Below are positions 7,484-14,221 of a stretch of 57,870 nt of DNA, in pieces. The position numbers and the translations under genes are program-made. Source of the DNA: a virus. Positions within the stretch are counted from its first letter, which is position 1; the number at the start of each line of letters is the position of its first letter. Location: the IMG/VR virus record IMGVR_UViG_3300042860_002301, positions 1 to 57,870 of that record; one strand, written 5' to 3'. The notes under the pieces were generated by a model, which saw only the letters and a program-made list of their open reading frames with translations, was not told the origin of the DNA and did not search any database.

Positions 7484-7831
7484 ATGCCGAAAGGTAATGA
7501 CCATGCCCTGGTTGTGATGGCTGCTCTCGCAGACCCTCTCCGCAAACTTCGGGAGGCTGGCAGCGTTGCCGTGCCGTCCGATGATCTTGCGGTGCAGGCT
7601 GTGACGGGCTGCCTCAATGCCAGGACTGGACAGTGGCGGGCAACCAAGCCTGCCGATGAGACTGCCGGATTGCTCTGGCAGTTGGTCAAGTTTCACCGCT
7701 CGGGCGGCAGCCTTTACGGGTGGCCGTTCTTTGCAGACGAGCGGCTGCGGGATGAGTTGGACACGCTGGCGGTGGTGCTGCTGGGCGGGCAATCGTCCGC
7801 TGCGGCAGCCTGGCAGCGGGCTCTTTCCTGA
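7484..7831 (+). CDS. Small protein just downstream of the ribozyme, unknown
   Basis: 115 residues from the ATG at 7484, which follows GGGAGGTG; the upstream frame from 7442 overlaps the ribozyme and is not used. Part of its ribosome binding site can pair with ACCT just upstream (ACCT-CGGG-AGGT), so translation may depend on how the leader folds or is cleaved. The sequence has helical segments such as DELDTLAVVLLGG but I recognise no family. It is the first gene of the early operon. Confidence 0.7.
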   Translation: MPKGNDHALVVMAALADPLRKLREAGSVAVPSDDLAVQAVTGCLNARTGQWRATKPADETAGLLWQLVKFHRSGGSLYGWPFFADERLRDELDTLAVVLLGGQSSAAAAWQRALS

Positions 7832-7842
7832 CGGGATTCGAT

Positions 7843-7876
7843 CCCGGGCAGTAGGCGGGGATTCCTGCTGCCCGGG
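7843..7876 (+). other. Strong 13-bp stem-loop, terminator-like
   Basis: Arms 7843-7855 and 7864-7876 pair over 13 positions (one G-T) around an 8-base loop, 11 bases after a stop codon. The run that follows is not U-rich, so it may be a processing or stability element rather than a terminator. Confidence 0.5.
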
Positions 7877-7899
7877 TTCGGTTGCCGTTTCTACGGTGT

Positions 7900-8006
7900 C
7901 CGAATAGCCCCCTCTGGGCTGACATCAAAACTCCCTGCGATCAGCAGCGGGAGTAGTGCGCATGCACCGCAGTGGGCATGCAGAGGTGCCAGAGGGTGCT
8001 ATTCGG
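7900..8006 (+). ncRNA. Candidate structured RNA with a three-way junction
   Basis: An outer helix of 18 positions (7900-7917 with 7989-8006; 17 pair, one C-T mismatch) encloses two further hairpins. The first has 9 bp at 7930-7954 with a 2-base bulge and loop GATCA. The second has 8 bp at 7960-7981 with a 1-base bulge and loop GCAGT. Together they form a compact three-way junction of about 107 nt in a non-coding gap of the early operon, 34 bases before the next start. I do not recognise a named RNA family. Strand is assumed from the operon. Confidence 0.6.
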
Positions 8007-8040
8007 CTGCCGTTCGGTAGTCGATCTCACGGAGGTGCGT

Positions 8041-8853
8041 ATGGTCGCAAGATCACGCACCGCCAAGCCGCTCGGTGTCATTCTGCACCGAGGCCGGTCG
8101 CCGTTCGACGGCTCGCCCTATGTGGTCATCATGCCACTGGGCAAGTCTGGGAACATTAAGACCGGCAAGATGCTCCAGACCTACATCATTAGGTCGCATG
8201 TGCATCCGGTCCAGGCGGTGCGCACGGGTGGCGATGGTGCCATCTGCGGCACAGGCGAGCATGCCTGTCCGCTGCAAGGGCTGATGGTCCGGAAGCGCGG
8301 CAAGCGTAAGTTCCGGGCCTGCTATGTCAACGTCGGGCAGGGTCCAGCCATGGTCTATGGGGCGTTCCGCAGGGGACGCTATGTGGACTATGTGCCGGCA
8401 CTGCATGACGAATACATCCGGGGCCGCAAGGTGCGCTTTGGCACATACGGCGAGCCGGTGCTGATCCCCCTGGAGCTGGTGCAGCATCTGGCCAGTCTTT
8501 CGGCTGGCTGGACGGGCTACACCCACCAGTGGAGCAATCTGGCGTATCGGGACTACCAGCGGTTCCTCATGGCGTCAGTCCATGGGAAGCGCGGGCCTTG
8601 GTCCCGGGAGCATGCCAAGAGTCTCGGCTGGCGGACGTTCCGCACCATGCGGGATGGCGAGCCGGACGATTCGGAGGTTCTCTGCCCGGCATCCGCCGAG
8701 GCCGGGAAGCGGCTGACCTGTGAGACATGCAACCTGTGCGACGGTGCCGGGAGGCGCAAAGCCGGGCTGCAACTGGTGGACGTTTACATCCCAGGGCATG
8801 GTGGCAAGGCGATTATGACCGCCATCAAACACCTGCCCATTCTTCAGGCGTGA
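8041..8853 (+). CDS. DUF7227-like conserved phage protein
   Basis: 270 residues from ATG 8041, preceded by ACGGAGGTG; the longer frame from 7972 runs through the structured RNA and is rejected. The N-terminal region has the HRGRSPFDGSP motif, then NIKTGKMLQTYIIR, then a Cys-containing AVRTGGDGAICGTGEHACPL segment, which I associate with a conserved phage family of unknown function (DUF7227-type). A second Cys cluster (CETCNLCDGAGRRK) near residue 230 may bind zinc. The role is unknown. It is the largest protein in the first third of the early operon. Confidence 0.75.
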   Translation: MVARSRTAKPLGVILHRGRSPFDGSPYVVIMPLGKSGNIKTGKMLQTYIIRSHVHPVQAVRTGGDGAICGTGEHACPLQGLMVRKRGKRKFRACYVNVGQGPAMVYGAFRRGRYVDYVPALHDEYIRGRKVRFGTYGEPVLIPLELVQHLASLSAGWTGYTHQWSNLAYRDYQRFLMASVHGKRGPWSREHAKSLGWRTFRTMRDGEPDDSEVLCPASAEAGKRLTCETCNLCDGAGRRKAGLQLVDVYIPGHGGKAIMTAIKHLPILQA

Positions 8854-8866
8854 CATGGAAATGTGC

Positions 8867-8892
8867 CCCGACCGCCCACCATTTCGGTCGGG
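8867..8892 (+). other. Intercistronic 8-bp hairpin
   Basis: CCCGACCG (8867-8874) and CGGTCGGG (8885-8892) form a perfect stem with a 10-base loop between two early genes. It supports the downstream start at 8915 over an upstream in-frame ATG at 8855. It is probably an mRNA stability or attenuation element. Confidence 0.45.
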
Positions 8893-8914
8893 CAATCCTT
8901 ATGTGAGGTGTGAA

Positions 8915-9370
8915 ATGAGCCAACCTGACTGGGAGTGCATTGCCAACATTGGCGATGCCAACCCGATTGACCATGGGGGCAAGTTCATCCTGGTGGATCG
9001 GACAGGCGTCTATCCCCCAGAGATGGAGGTTCTGGAGAAGGAATACAACCACCGCAACAGTTGGCTGGTGTGGCGGTTCCCCATGGAGCCGCATACCTAC
9101 ATCCGGGGCGTGCTGTCAGACAATCCGTACCATCCGGACACGCCGGTCTGGTACGCGGATGACATCAAGTCCGTGGCTGAGACATGCGACATGACGCCAG
9201 AGTCGCTCATCAATGCATTGTGTTCGCATGATGCCAGGGAACGGGCGGAAGGCTACTACTGCCTGTTCACCTGCCTGTCTGCGGACAACTTTGATTCCTA
9301 CCCGCTCATCTTGGATAGGGAAGAGGCGGAAGAGCGGTATTCCGAGGCTCCCTACAACGTGGAGGTGTGA
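8915..9370 (+). CDS. Acidic early protein, unknown
   Basis: 151 residues from the ATG at 8915 (GAGGTG five bases upstream). It is acidic and rich in Trp/Tyr/Asp, with HGGKFILVDRTGVYPPEMEV near the N-terminus. No transmembrane segment and no recognised family. Compact acidic proteins like this are common among phage host-takeover or anti-defence genes, but nothing here proves that role. Confidence 0.72.
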   Translation: MSQPDWECIANIGDANPIDHGGKFILVDRTGVYPPEMEVLEKEYNHRNSWLVWRFPMEPHTYIRGVLSDNPYHPDTPVWYADDIKSVAETCDMTPESLINALCSHDARERAEGYYCLFTCLSADNFDSYPLILDREEAEERYSEAPYNVEV

Positions 9371-9371
9371 C

Positions 9372-9596
9372 ATGAGCAAAGACCTAGGCGAAACCGTCGC
9401 CAAATACTTCTACGGTGATGGCAAGTGGGTGTCTGTATACGCCTGCTACCCAGACATGGAAGCCTACGACAATCGTCGCCCAGACTTCTGGGATGTGTAT
9501 GACCAGAACGGCATCTGCCTGAATGAGGGCGATGCGTTTTATTCCATGCCCACCTGGGGCGATGTTTTCAATTCCTACATCCAGCAGGAGGTGTGA
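9372..9596 (+). CDS. Small acidic aromatic protein, unknown
   Basis: 74 residues; GGAGGTG lies just upstream and the ATG follows the previous stop by one base (TGACATG). Rich in Asp, Tyr and Trp (KYFYGDGKWVSVYACYPDME). No family recognised. Several genes here share the GAGGTGTGACATG junction, pointing to a common translation design. Confidence 0.65.
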   Translation: MSKDLGETVAKYFYGDGKWVSVYACYPDMEAYDNRRPDFWDVYDQNGICLNEGDAFYSMPTWGDVFNSYIQQEV

Positions 9597-9597
9597 C

Positions 9598-9771
9598 ATG
9601 GCCGACTACGACTGGCTGGGATACGGGCTGTTGTTGAAGTTCGACAACGGCACCGTGTTCATGCAGGGCGATGAGGCATCCGACCTGTACGACCAACTGG
9701 AAGCCTGTGGTACAGGCGAAGAGATCGACCTAATCCTTGGAGACTACGCCGAATTGGCGGAGGAGGAGTGA
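9598..9771 (+). CDS. Small acidic protein, unknown
   Basis: 57 residues from the ATG at 9598, one base after the previous stop and preceded by AGGAGGTG. It begins MADYDWLGYGLLLKFDNGT and ends in EEE. No family recognised; the position supports co-expression with its neighbours. Confidence 0.62.
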   Translation: MADYDWLGYGLLLKFDNGTVFMQGDEASDLYDQLEACGTGEEIDLILGDYAELAEEE

Positions 9772-9772
9772 C

Positions 9773-9985
9773 ATGCGGATCGATGATGCCATCGCAGAGT
9801 TGCGCCGTCTCAAAAAGACTGGCGTTCGCAGTGTCTTTGCTACGTGGTGGACGGCCGAGGATTTCAGCCGCACAGACGATGCGGCCTGGGAGTACGACAG
9901 CAACTACGCAGAGCGGCACATGGACTGGTCAAACGCCCATGATGCCATATCGGAACTGATCGAAGGCAGCGAGGAGGAGGTGTGA
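9773..9985 (+). CDS. Small helical protein, unknown
   Basis: 70 residues starting at ATG 9773 after GGAGGAG. The N-terminus is a basic helix (DDAIAELRRLKKTGVRSV), the C-terminus acidic (ELIEGSEEEV). No family recognised. Confidence 0.62.
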   Translation: MRIDDAIAELRRLKKTGVRSVFATWWTAEDFSRTDDAAWEYDSNYAERHMDWSNAHDAISELIEGSEEEV

Positions 9986-9986
9986 T

Positions 9987-10316
9987 ATGAGCGAACGGTA
10001 CAACGGCTGGACGAACTACGAAACGTGGCTGGTCAACCTGTGGATCGACAACGATCCCGGCACGCAGGACTACTTCCGAGAGCAGGCCGATGTGTTCTAC
10101 CAGGCCGCTGCCCCCAGCAAACTGTGGACACAGGCGGAAAACGCCACGTTTCGCTTTGCGGAGTACATCAAGGAACACCATGAGGCCAACATGCCGGAAC
10201 TGCCGAGCGTCTACGGCGATCTGCTGGGCGGTGCGCTCGGCGCTGTGAACTGGCAGGAGATCGCCAAGCATCACATCGATGCCGTCCTAGAGGAGGACTC
10301 CAATGCGACGAGTTGA
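9987..10316 (+). CDS. DUF7249-like protein (NGWTNYETW motif)
   Basis: 109 residues beginning MSERYNGWTNYETWLVNLW, a signature found in a widespread phage and bacterial family of unknown function (DUF7249-type). Start at ATG 9987 with GAGGAGGTG upstream. The middle is helical. It ends by overlapping the next gene by 14 bases, suggesting coupled translation. Confidence 0.78.
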   Translation: MSERYNGWTNYETWLVNLWIDNDPGTQDYFREQADVFYQAAAPSKLWTQAENATFRFAEYIKEHHEANMPELPSVYGDLLGGALGAVNWQEIAKHHIDAVLEEDSNATS

Positions 10317-10641
10317 GACATACAAGGGCTCCAAGGATTTCGTCCTGGCCCTGGAACCTGATGATCTGGACAGCCTGCGGCCCACCTTCGACCGCGTGCG
10401 GTTGGAGTGGGCGAAGGAATGGCAGCGGCGAGGCAGCCGGGATGAGGGCTCATGCTGCCTCGGAGTTGGGGTGTCCGTGTACTGCCTGCGACCGGGCAAG
10501 CGTAAGCCCGAGCGCAAGCAGGTCATCTCATGGACATGGACGCAGGGTGATCTGGAGGCAGAGCGGACCCGCCACCTGCCACTGGGAATGCTCGCGGAGC
10601 ATGGTGTGCTGGGTGTGTACGACTGTGGCCGGATGGACTAA
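10303..10641 (+). CDS. Hypothetical early protein
   Basis: 112 residues from the ATG at 10303, preceded by GAGGAGGA and overlapping the previous gene's end. Basic centre (RPGKRKPERKQ) with WTWTQGDLEAERTRHLPLG. No family recognised. Confidence 0.65.
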   Translation: MRRVETYKGSKDFVLALEPDDLDSLRPTFDRVRLEWAKEWQRRGSRDEGSCCLGVGVSVYCLRPGKRKPERKQVISWTWTQGDLEAERTRHLPLGMLAEHGVLGVYDCGRMD

Positions 10642-10653
10642 CGGAGGTGCGTG

Positions 10654-10839
10654 ATGCCTGAGAAGGTCTGGGAGTTTACGTTCATGTGCGTTCAGGCTGC
10701 CGAGACATATGAAGAGGCTCTTGGTGCGGCCTGGGAATATCTGGCAGAGCAGGCCGACAAGGGTGACCTGGAGCCAACGGCCTCCCGAGAACTAGACGAG
10801 TCTGAGTACACGGAGGCCGACGATGTGTCCGATGTGTGA
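10654..10839 (+). CDS. Small acidic protein, unknown
   Basis: 61 residues from ATG 10654 after ACGGAGGTG. Helical, with AAETYEEALGAAWEYLAEQA and a very acidic tail (ESEYTEADDVSDV). No family recognised. Confidence 0.62.
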   Translation: MPEKVWEFTFMCVQAAETYEEALGAAWEYLAEQADKGDLEPTASRELDESEYTEADDVSDV

Positions 10840-10937
10840 CTGCTGCGAGGTGGCCTGGGCTGCCCCGCTTGGTTCTCTCTGGCATGCCTGCTGTCGGGCA
10901 TGTGGTATGCTGTACACCTTTACACCGGAGGAGTGCG
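10840..10937 (+). other. 98-base gap inside the early operon
   Basis: This is the longest gap within the packed early operon downstream of 8041. I see short GGCATGCC/GGGCATG self-complementary runs and a good GGAGGAG site for the next gene, but no convincing promoter. An internal promoter or processing site is possible. Confidence 0.35.
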
Positions 10938-11153
10938 ATGAGTGAACTGCACTTGCTCATGCGGGCCCGTGCCCTCATTGATGAGGCGCTGTGGGCCCAC
11001 ATCTACGACGAGGAGAACGCGGAGGAGCGCGAGGCGGCAGTCAATTCCGCGTACGCCGACTGGCTGTACGACTTCGGTGCGTATCTCATTGGCAAGGAGG
11101 CCAACGATGTGGTCAGTGCGAACACGGAAGGAAATCCTGGCGACGTTCGATGA
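10938..11153 (+). CDS. Small helical protein, unknown
   Basis: 71 residues from ATG 10938 with GGAGGAG upstream. Mostly helical and acidic (DEENAEEREAAVNSAYADWL). Its last 47 bases overlap the next small gene in another frame. No family recognised. Confidence 0.6.
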   Translation: MSELHLLMRARALIDEALWAHIYDEENAEEREAAVNSAYADWLYDFGAYLIGKEANDVVSANTEGNPGDVR

Positions 11154-11235
11154 TCGCTGGGAGGCAGAGGAATGGATGCGGACTTGGCGTTCCATCCATG
11201 GGCATCGGGTGTACCTAGTGCGAACGGAGAATTGA
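11107..11235 (+). CDS. 42-residue protein, unknown
   Basis: ATG 11107 follows a strong AAGGAGG (11094-11100). The 42-residue product (MWSVRTRKEILATFDDRWEA, ending YLVRTEN) has natural composition and a compact alpha-plus-beta look (helix, then HGHRVYLVR strand). It overlaps the previous gene's end by 47 bases and stops one base before the next start. Confidence 0.62.
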   Translation: MWSVRTRKEILATFDDRWEAEEWMRTWRSIHGHRVYLVRTEN

Positions 11236-11236
11236 G

Positions 11237-11461
11237 ATGGCTGCACGCAAGCAGGCGAAGGAATCCAAGCAGGATCATGTGGTGATTGCGCTCAAGCGGC
11301 GTGGTCTGAATGTGTTCACGGATGTCTACGGCCCTTTCACCAAGGCCAAGGCTCATGTGTTCGCATCTCACCATCAGCGGTTTGAGGGGGACGAATGCAC
11401 GGTGGAGCAGATGGAGGCTCCGTGCAGCCACAACCAGTGGATCTTTGAGGGAGTTTCCTGA
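11237..11461 (+). CDS. Small basic protein, unknown
   Basis: 74 residues; starts one base after the previous stop. N-terminus basic (MAARKQAKESKQDHVVIALK), then GLNVFTDVYGPFTKAKAHVF, which looks like a beta-hairpin plus helix. No family recognised. Confidence 0.62.
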   Translation: MAARKQAKESKQDHVVIALKRRGLNVFTDVYGPFTKAKAHVFASHHQRFEGDECTVEQMEAPCSHNQWIFEGVS

Positions 11462-11473
11462 AAGGAGTCAGCC

Positions 11474-11692
11474 GTGAAGACGATAGTCCATGTCAATCAG
11501 CACATCATCAAGGCCAACGACAAGCACGGGATGCGTGACCCTGTCCTGACGGTGAAGACCTACAAGGACAATCGCTACGCCCACTCCGTGCGGATCGATG
11601 GACCATGCGTTGTGCGCTATGAACCTGACTGTCCGCTGGCCTGTGGGGCCAGGGTGTGGATCGAAACCGAGTGCAATGTGGAGGTTGCGTGA
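11474..11692 (+). CDS. Small beta-rich protein, unknown
   Basis: 72 residues from GTG 11474, preceded by AAAGGAG. Alternating strands with basic residues (IVHVNQHIIKANDKHG, VLTVKTYKDNRYAHSVRI) suggest a compact beta fold. Its stop overlaps the next ATG (TGATG). No family recognised. Confidence 0.62.
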   Translation: MKTIVHVNQHIIKANDKHGMRDPVLTVKTYKDNRYAHSVRIDGPCVVRYEPDCPLACGARVWIETECNVEVA

Positions 11693-11910
11693 TGAGTTAT
11701 CGCCCCATGTTTCTGGTCGGGCGTGAGTGGGCTGGCAATGCCCTGCGTTTTGCCACTCATGCCGAGGCCGAGCAGTCGGCCTTGGAGTTGATGAGCCGGT
11801 GGTTCATGCCATCGGACTACCGAGTGGACGAGGTGGATGATGAGGTAAACTATGGGTTCGATCCTGAACGCGGGAACGTCCCGCTGGAGGTGATCAATGC
11901 CAACGATTGA
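11692..11910 (+). CDS. Small acidic protein, unknown
   Basis: 72 residues from the ATG at 11692, overlapping the previous stop. Contains a helical THAEAEQSALELMSRWFMPS segment and an acidic VDEVDDEV stretch. No family recognised. Confidence 0.62.
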   Translation: MSYRPMFLVGREWAGNALRFATHAEAEQSALELMSRWFMPSDYRVDEVDDEVNYGFDPERGNVPLEVINAND

Positions 11911-12070
11911 ACTGACCGACGCGCAGGCCGATGACCTGCGTGATCTGCTGGAGGATCGCATCACCTACCTGACTGGTGAGATCAGCCGGGCCGATCCCGT
12001 GGAGGAGGTGGCTTTGGAGAACCAGCGATGCTCGCTGGCTGACATCTTGGACCTACTGGAGATTGCGTGA
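11897..12070 (+). CDS. 57-residue helical protein, unknown
   Basis: ATG 11897 follows GGAGGTG inside the end of the previous gene (14-base overlap). The product starts MPTIELTDAQADDLRDLLED and is helical and acidic, ending DILDLLEIA. The LTDxQxxxLxxLLE start is loosely like the LTDxER motif of the family at 24642-25677. The stop overlaps the next ATG (GTGATG). Confidence 0.6.
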   Translation: MPTIELTDAQADDLRDLLEDRITYLTGEISRADPVEEVALENQRCSLADILDLLEIA

Positions 12071-12318
12071 TGACCTTTGAAGAATGGGAAGACACGCGGG
12101 TGCGTGCGCAGGACGGCTTCAAGGAGTGGCTGATGCGCGATCACTTCGGCTACTTGCCGGCCGGATGGCAAGAGGTGTGGACATACGCCCCGGGCATCAT
12201 CGTCCGGCTGGATAGCGACACATACTTCACGCACATCGGTCGGTCGGAGTACACGGGATCGCGTGGCGATGTGGAGCGGCGGCTGTGGGACGATTACGCC
12301 AAGCATGAGGTGGGATGA
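12070..12318 (+). CDS. Small protein, unknown
   Basis: 82 residues from the ATG at 12070, overlapping the previous stop. Rich in aromatic and charged residues (MTFEEWEDTRVRAQDGFKEW). No family recognised. Its end overlaps the methyltransferase start by four bases. Confidence 0.62.
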   Translation: MTFEEWEDTRVRAQDGFKEWLMRDHFGYLPAGWQEVWTYAPGIIVRLDSDTYFTHIGRSEYTGSRGDVERRLWDDYAKHEVG

Positions 12319-13007
12319 TGCGGGTACTAGACCTGTACTGCGGAGCGGGGATGGCGGCAGATGGGTACTACGATGCGGGGTTCGATGTGGTCGGGTGGGA
12401 TGTGCGGCATCAGCCGAGCTACCCGTTCCAGTTCCATCGGGGCAGCGCCTTGGATGCCTTGGAAGATCGGGCCTACCTCCAGACGTTCGACCTGATCCAT
12501 GCGTCCCCTCCATGCCAGGCCCACACCAGGGCCAAGCATCTGCGGGAAGCCCAGGGTGGCAAGAGTAAGTACGATGACCTGCTGACTCCCACCCTGGAGT
12601 TACTGCGAGACTGCGGCGTGCCGTGGGTGGTGGAGAATGTGGTCGGCGCACCCGGGATGGAGGGTGCGGTGATCGAATGCGGCTCGGCCTATGGGCTCAA
12701 GGTCCGCCGGCACCGCCTGTTCCTGGCGTCCTTCCCACTGGTCGGGTCAGGCTGCAAGCACAAGGAGCAGGGCAAACCCGTGGGCGTGTACCACGTAATG
12801 GGCGACACCTGCAAAGGGGTGTGCAAGAAGACTGGCAAGCTGGTGATCGGCGGCTCCACTGCACGCACCGTTGAGGAGGGGCGTGCCGCCATGGGGGTAG
12901 ACCGTGCGATCACATGGAACGAACTGAAGGAAGGCTTCCCGCCTGCGTACACTCGCCACGTTGGCGAGCAGGCGATGGCCTATCTGTTGCGGAGGGTGGT
13001 GGCATGA
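12315..13007 (+). CDS. C5-cytosine DNA methyltransferase-like protein
   Basis: 230 residues with Rossmann motif I (VLDLYCGAGMAADGYYDAG), motif IV with the catalytic Cys (ASPPCQ), motif VI (WVVENV) and a motif VIII-like RRHRLFLASF. These are hallmarks of 5-methylcytosine methyltransferases. At 230 residues it is shorter than restriction-type enzymes (usually 300 or more) and has only a small target-recognition segment. No restriction enzyme is adjacent, so it is probably an orphan that marks phage DNA against host restriction or tunes transcription. The start is ATG 12315 or the adjacent ATG 12318. Confidence 0.88.
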   Translation: MMRVLDLYCGAGMAADGYYDAGFDVVGWDVRHQPSYPFQFHRGSALDALEDRAYLQTFDLIHASPPCQAHTRAKHLREAQGGKSKYDDLLTPTLELLRDCGVPWVVENVVGAPGMEGAVIECGSAYGLKVRRHRLFLASFPLVGSGCKHKEQGKPVGVYHVMGDTCKGVCKKTGKLVIGGSTARTVEEGRAAMGVDRAITWNELKEGFPPAYTRHVGEQAMAYLLRRVVA

Positions 13008-13117
13008 GCGACATCGACTACGAACAGTTGCAGCAAGAAGAGATGCTGTGGCCGTGGATCAATGACCCCAGCGAGGAGCCTGGGGATTATGAGTGGGACC
13101 ATGAGGAGGACGAGTGA
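13004..13117 (+). CDS. 37-residue very acidic protein
   Basis: ATG 13004 overlaps the methyltransferase stop (GCATGAG). The product (MSDIDYEQLQQEEMLWPWIN, ending EWDHEEDE) is strongly acidic. Small acidic phage proteins sometimes mimic DNA, but nothing shows that here. Confidence 0.55.
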   Translation: MSDIDYEQLQQEEMLWPWINDPSEEPGDYEWDHEEDE

Positions 13118-13362
13118 TGCCATTTGCTGACAGTGAATACCCCAGCATCCTGCGGGGGAGAGACAAGAGAGAGAGCCAGCGGCTGATGGCGGCGGCACCG
13201 GAGATGCTGCGCGCCTTGCACCGCGTCATTGCTCAGTGCCATTGCGCCTTGGATTATGTCGGCGTGGACGATGCTCACACGCTACAGCGGGCGATGAACC
13301 GCGTCGGCAACGCTCGCAAGGTTTGCGAGGACGCCATTGCACTAGCAGAAGGGAGGGAGTGA
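13117..13362 (+). CDS. Small AAAPEML-type phage protein
   Basis: 81 residues from ATG 13117. Contains LMAAAPEMLRALHRVIAQC, a pattern common in small phage proteins of unknown function, and ends in a helix followed by EGRE. The stop overlaps the next ATG (GTGATG). A similar AAAP motif recurs at 13589-13918, so the two may be distant relatives. Confidence 0.65.
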   Translation: MPFADSEYPSILRGRDKRESQRLMAAAPEMLRALHRVIAQCHCALDYVGVDDAHTLQRAMNRVGNARKVCEDAIALAEGRE

Positions 13363-13589
13363 TGGGCATTACCAATCCGTCTGCCGCGTGCGAATTGCAC
13401 AGTGCGTTGGCTGACATGCTGGAGGAGTATGAATACGACACCGAATGCCATGAGCAGTCCGGGATGGACTCCCATTCGCAACGCGACATCATTCTGCGGG
13501 CGAAGCAGGCTATCGCTCACTTCACTGGAGAGCCAGTGGCGCCGTGCTACTGGGAGGCCGAGGACTACGAAGAACCGGAGGATGCGTAA
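13362..13589 (+). CDS. Small acidic protein, unknown
   Basis: 75 residues with GGGAGGGAG upstream. Helical N-terminus (CELHSALADMLEEYEYDTE) and acidic C-terminus (EDYEEPEDA). No family recognised. Confidence 0.62.
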   Translation: MGITNPSAACELHSALADMLEEYEYDTECHEQSGMDSHSQRDIILRAKQAIAHFTGEPVAPCYWEAEDYEEPEDA

Positions 13590-13918
13590 TGCCCCACACA
13601 CCAGGCCCATGGTCTGTGCTGCCAACGCCGACCGACTCTCACCACACCCACAAGATCATGTACGACTGCGTGCAGGCTCACCGCCGGATCGGTGCGGTGT
13701 GCGGGGTGTTTGCCAAGGAGGACGGCGAGGCGGATGCCAATGCCCGACTGCTAGCTGCGGCACCGCTGCTCCTGGACGCCTGCAAAGAACTGCTGATCTA
13801 CCTCGGGGACTGGGATGACCTGGAGGATGAGACATGCCGGGCGGCACGGCATGCGATTGAGTTCGCTGAAGGAGGGAACCCATGGGAAGGATCGACGGGT
13901 GGACTGACCAGACAGTAG
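13589..13918 (+). CDS. TPGPW / AAAP-type small phage protein
   Basis: 109 residues beginning MPHTPGPWSVLP, with DANARLLAAAPLLLDACKEL in the middle. The TPGPW start with a later LLAAAPLLL helix is a recurring small phage protein type of unknown function. The C-terminal 37 bases overlap the next small gene. Confidence 0.72.
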   Translation: MPHTPGPWSVLPTPTDSHHTHKIMYDCVQAHRRIGAVCGVFAKEDGEADANARLLAAAPLLLDACKELLIYLGDWDDLEDETCRAARHAIEFAEGGNPWEGSTGGLTRQ

Positions 13919-14019
13919 ACTACGCTATCGCCTTGCTTGTGCAGGCGGAGCGAATTGTGCGGGATGTGGAGCCGGATCTTTACGAAAAGATTCGGCGTTT
14001 TCTTTTGGAGGAGGCATGA
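13882..14019 (+). CDS. 45-residue helical protein
   Basis: ATG 13882 follows GAAGGAGGG. The product starts MGRIDGWTDQTVDYAIALLV and ends KIRRFLLEEA, a single amphipathic helical unit. It overlaps its neighbours at both ends, so coupled translation is likely. Confidence 0.58.
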   Translation: MGRIDGWTDQTVDYAIALLVQAERIVRDVEPDLYEKIRRFLLEEA

Positions 14020-14210
14020 TGATCACACTGACACTGACTCCGCAGCACTTCCTGTACATCAAGGATGCAGTGGAGCGTGACTTGGAGGAGGCCCGTGACC
14101 AGATCATGTTCGGGCCGGACGATGACAACGCCACCCATGTGTTCAACCAGGCACGGGTGGTGTTGAATGTGCTGAAGGATGTCGAACAGAAACAGGTGGT
14201 TCCTTTTTAA
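14016..14210 (+). CDS. Small helical protein, unknown
   Basis: 64 residues from ATG 14016 (or the adjacent ATG 14019), after GGAGGAGG. Contains FLYIKDAVERDLEEARDQI. No family recognised. It precedes the ATPase by about ten bases, in which the ATPase's AAGGAGGTG site sits. Confidence 0.6.
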   Translation: MMITLTLTPQHFLYIKDAVERDLEEARDQIMFGPDDDNATHVFNQARVVLNVLKDVEQKQVVPF

Positions 14211-14221
14211 GGAGGTGAGTG

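Noticed and set aside
7833-7846. GGATTCGATCC looks like a tRNA T arm
   Set aside because: No acceptor, D or anticodon arms upstream; it overlaps a gene end and is part of a larger hairpin.
10357-10363. Another CTGATGA that might be a hammerhead core
   Set aside because: Lies inside a coding gene and lacks flanking GAAA, stems and GUC.
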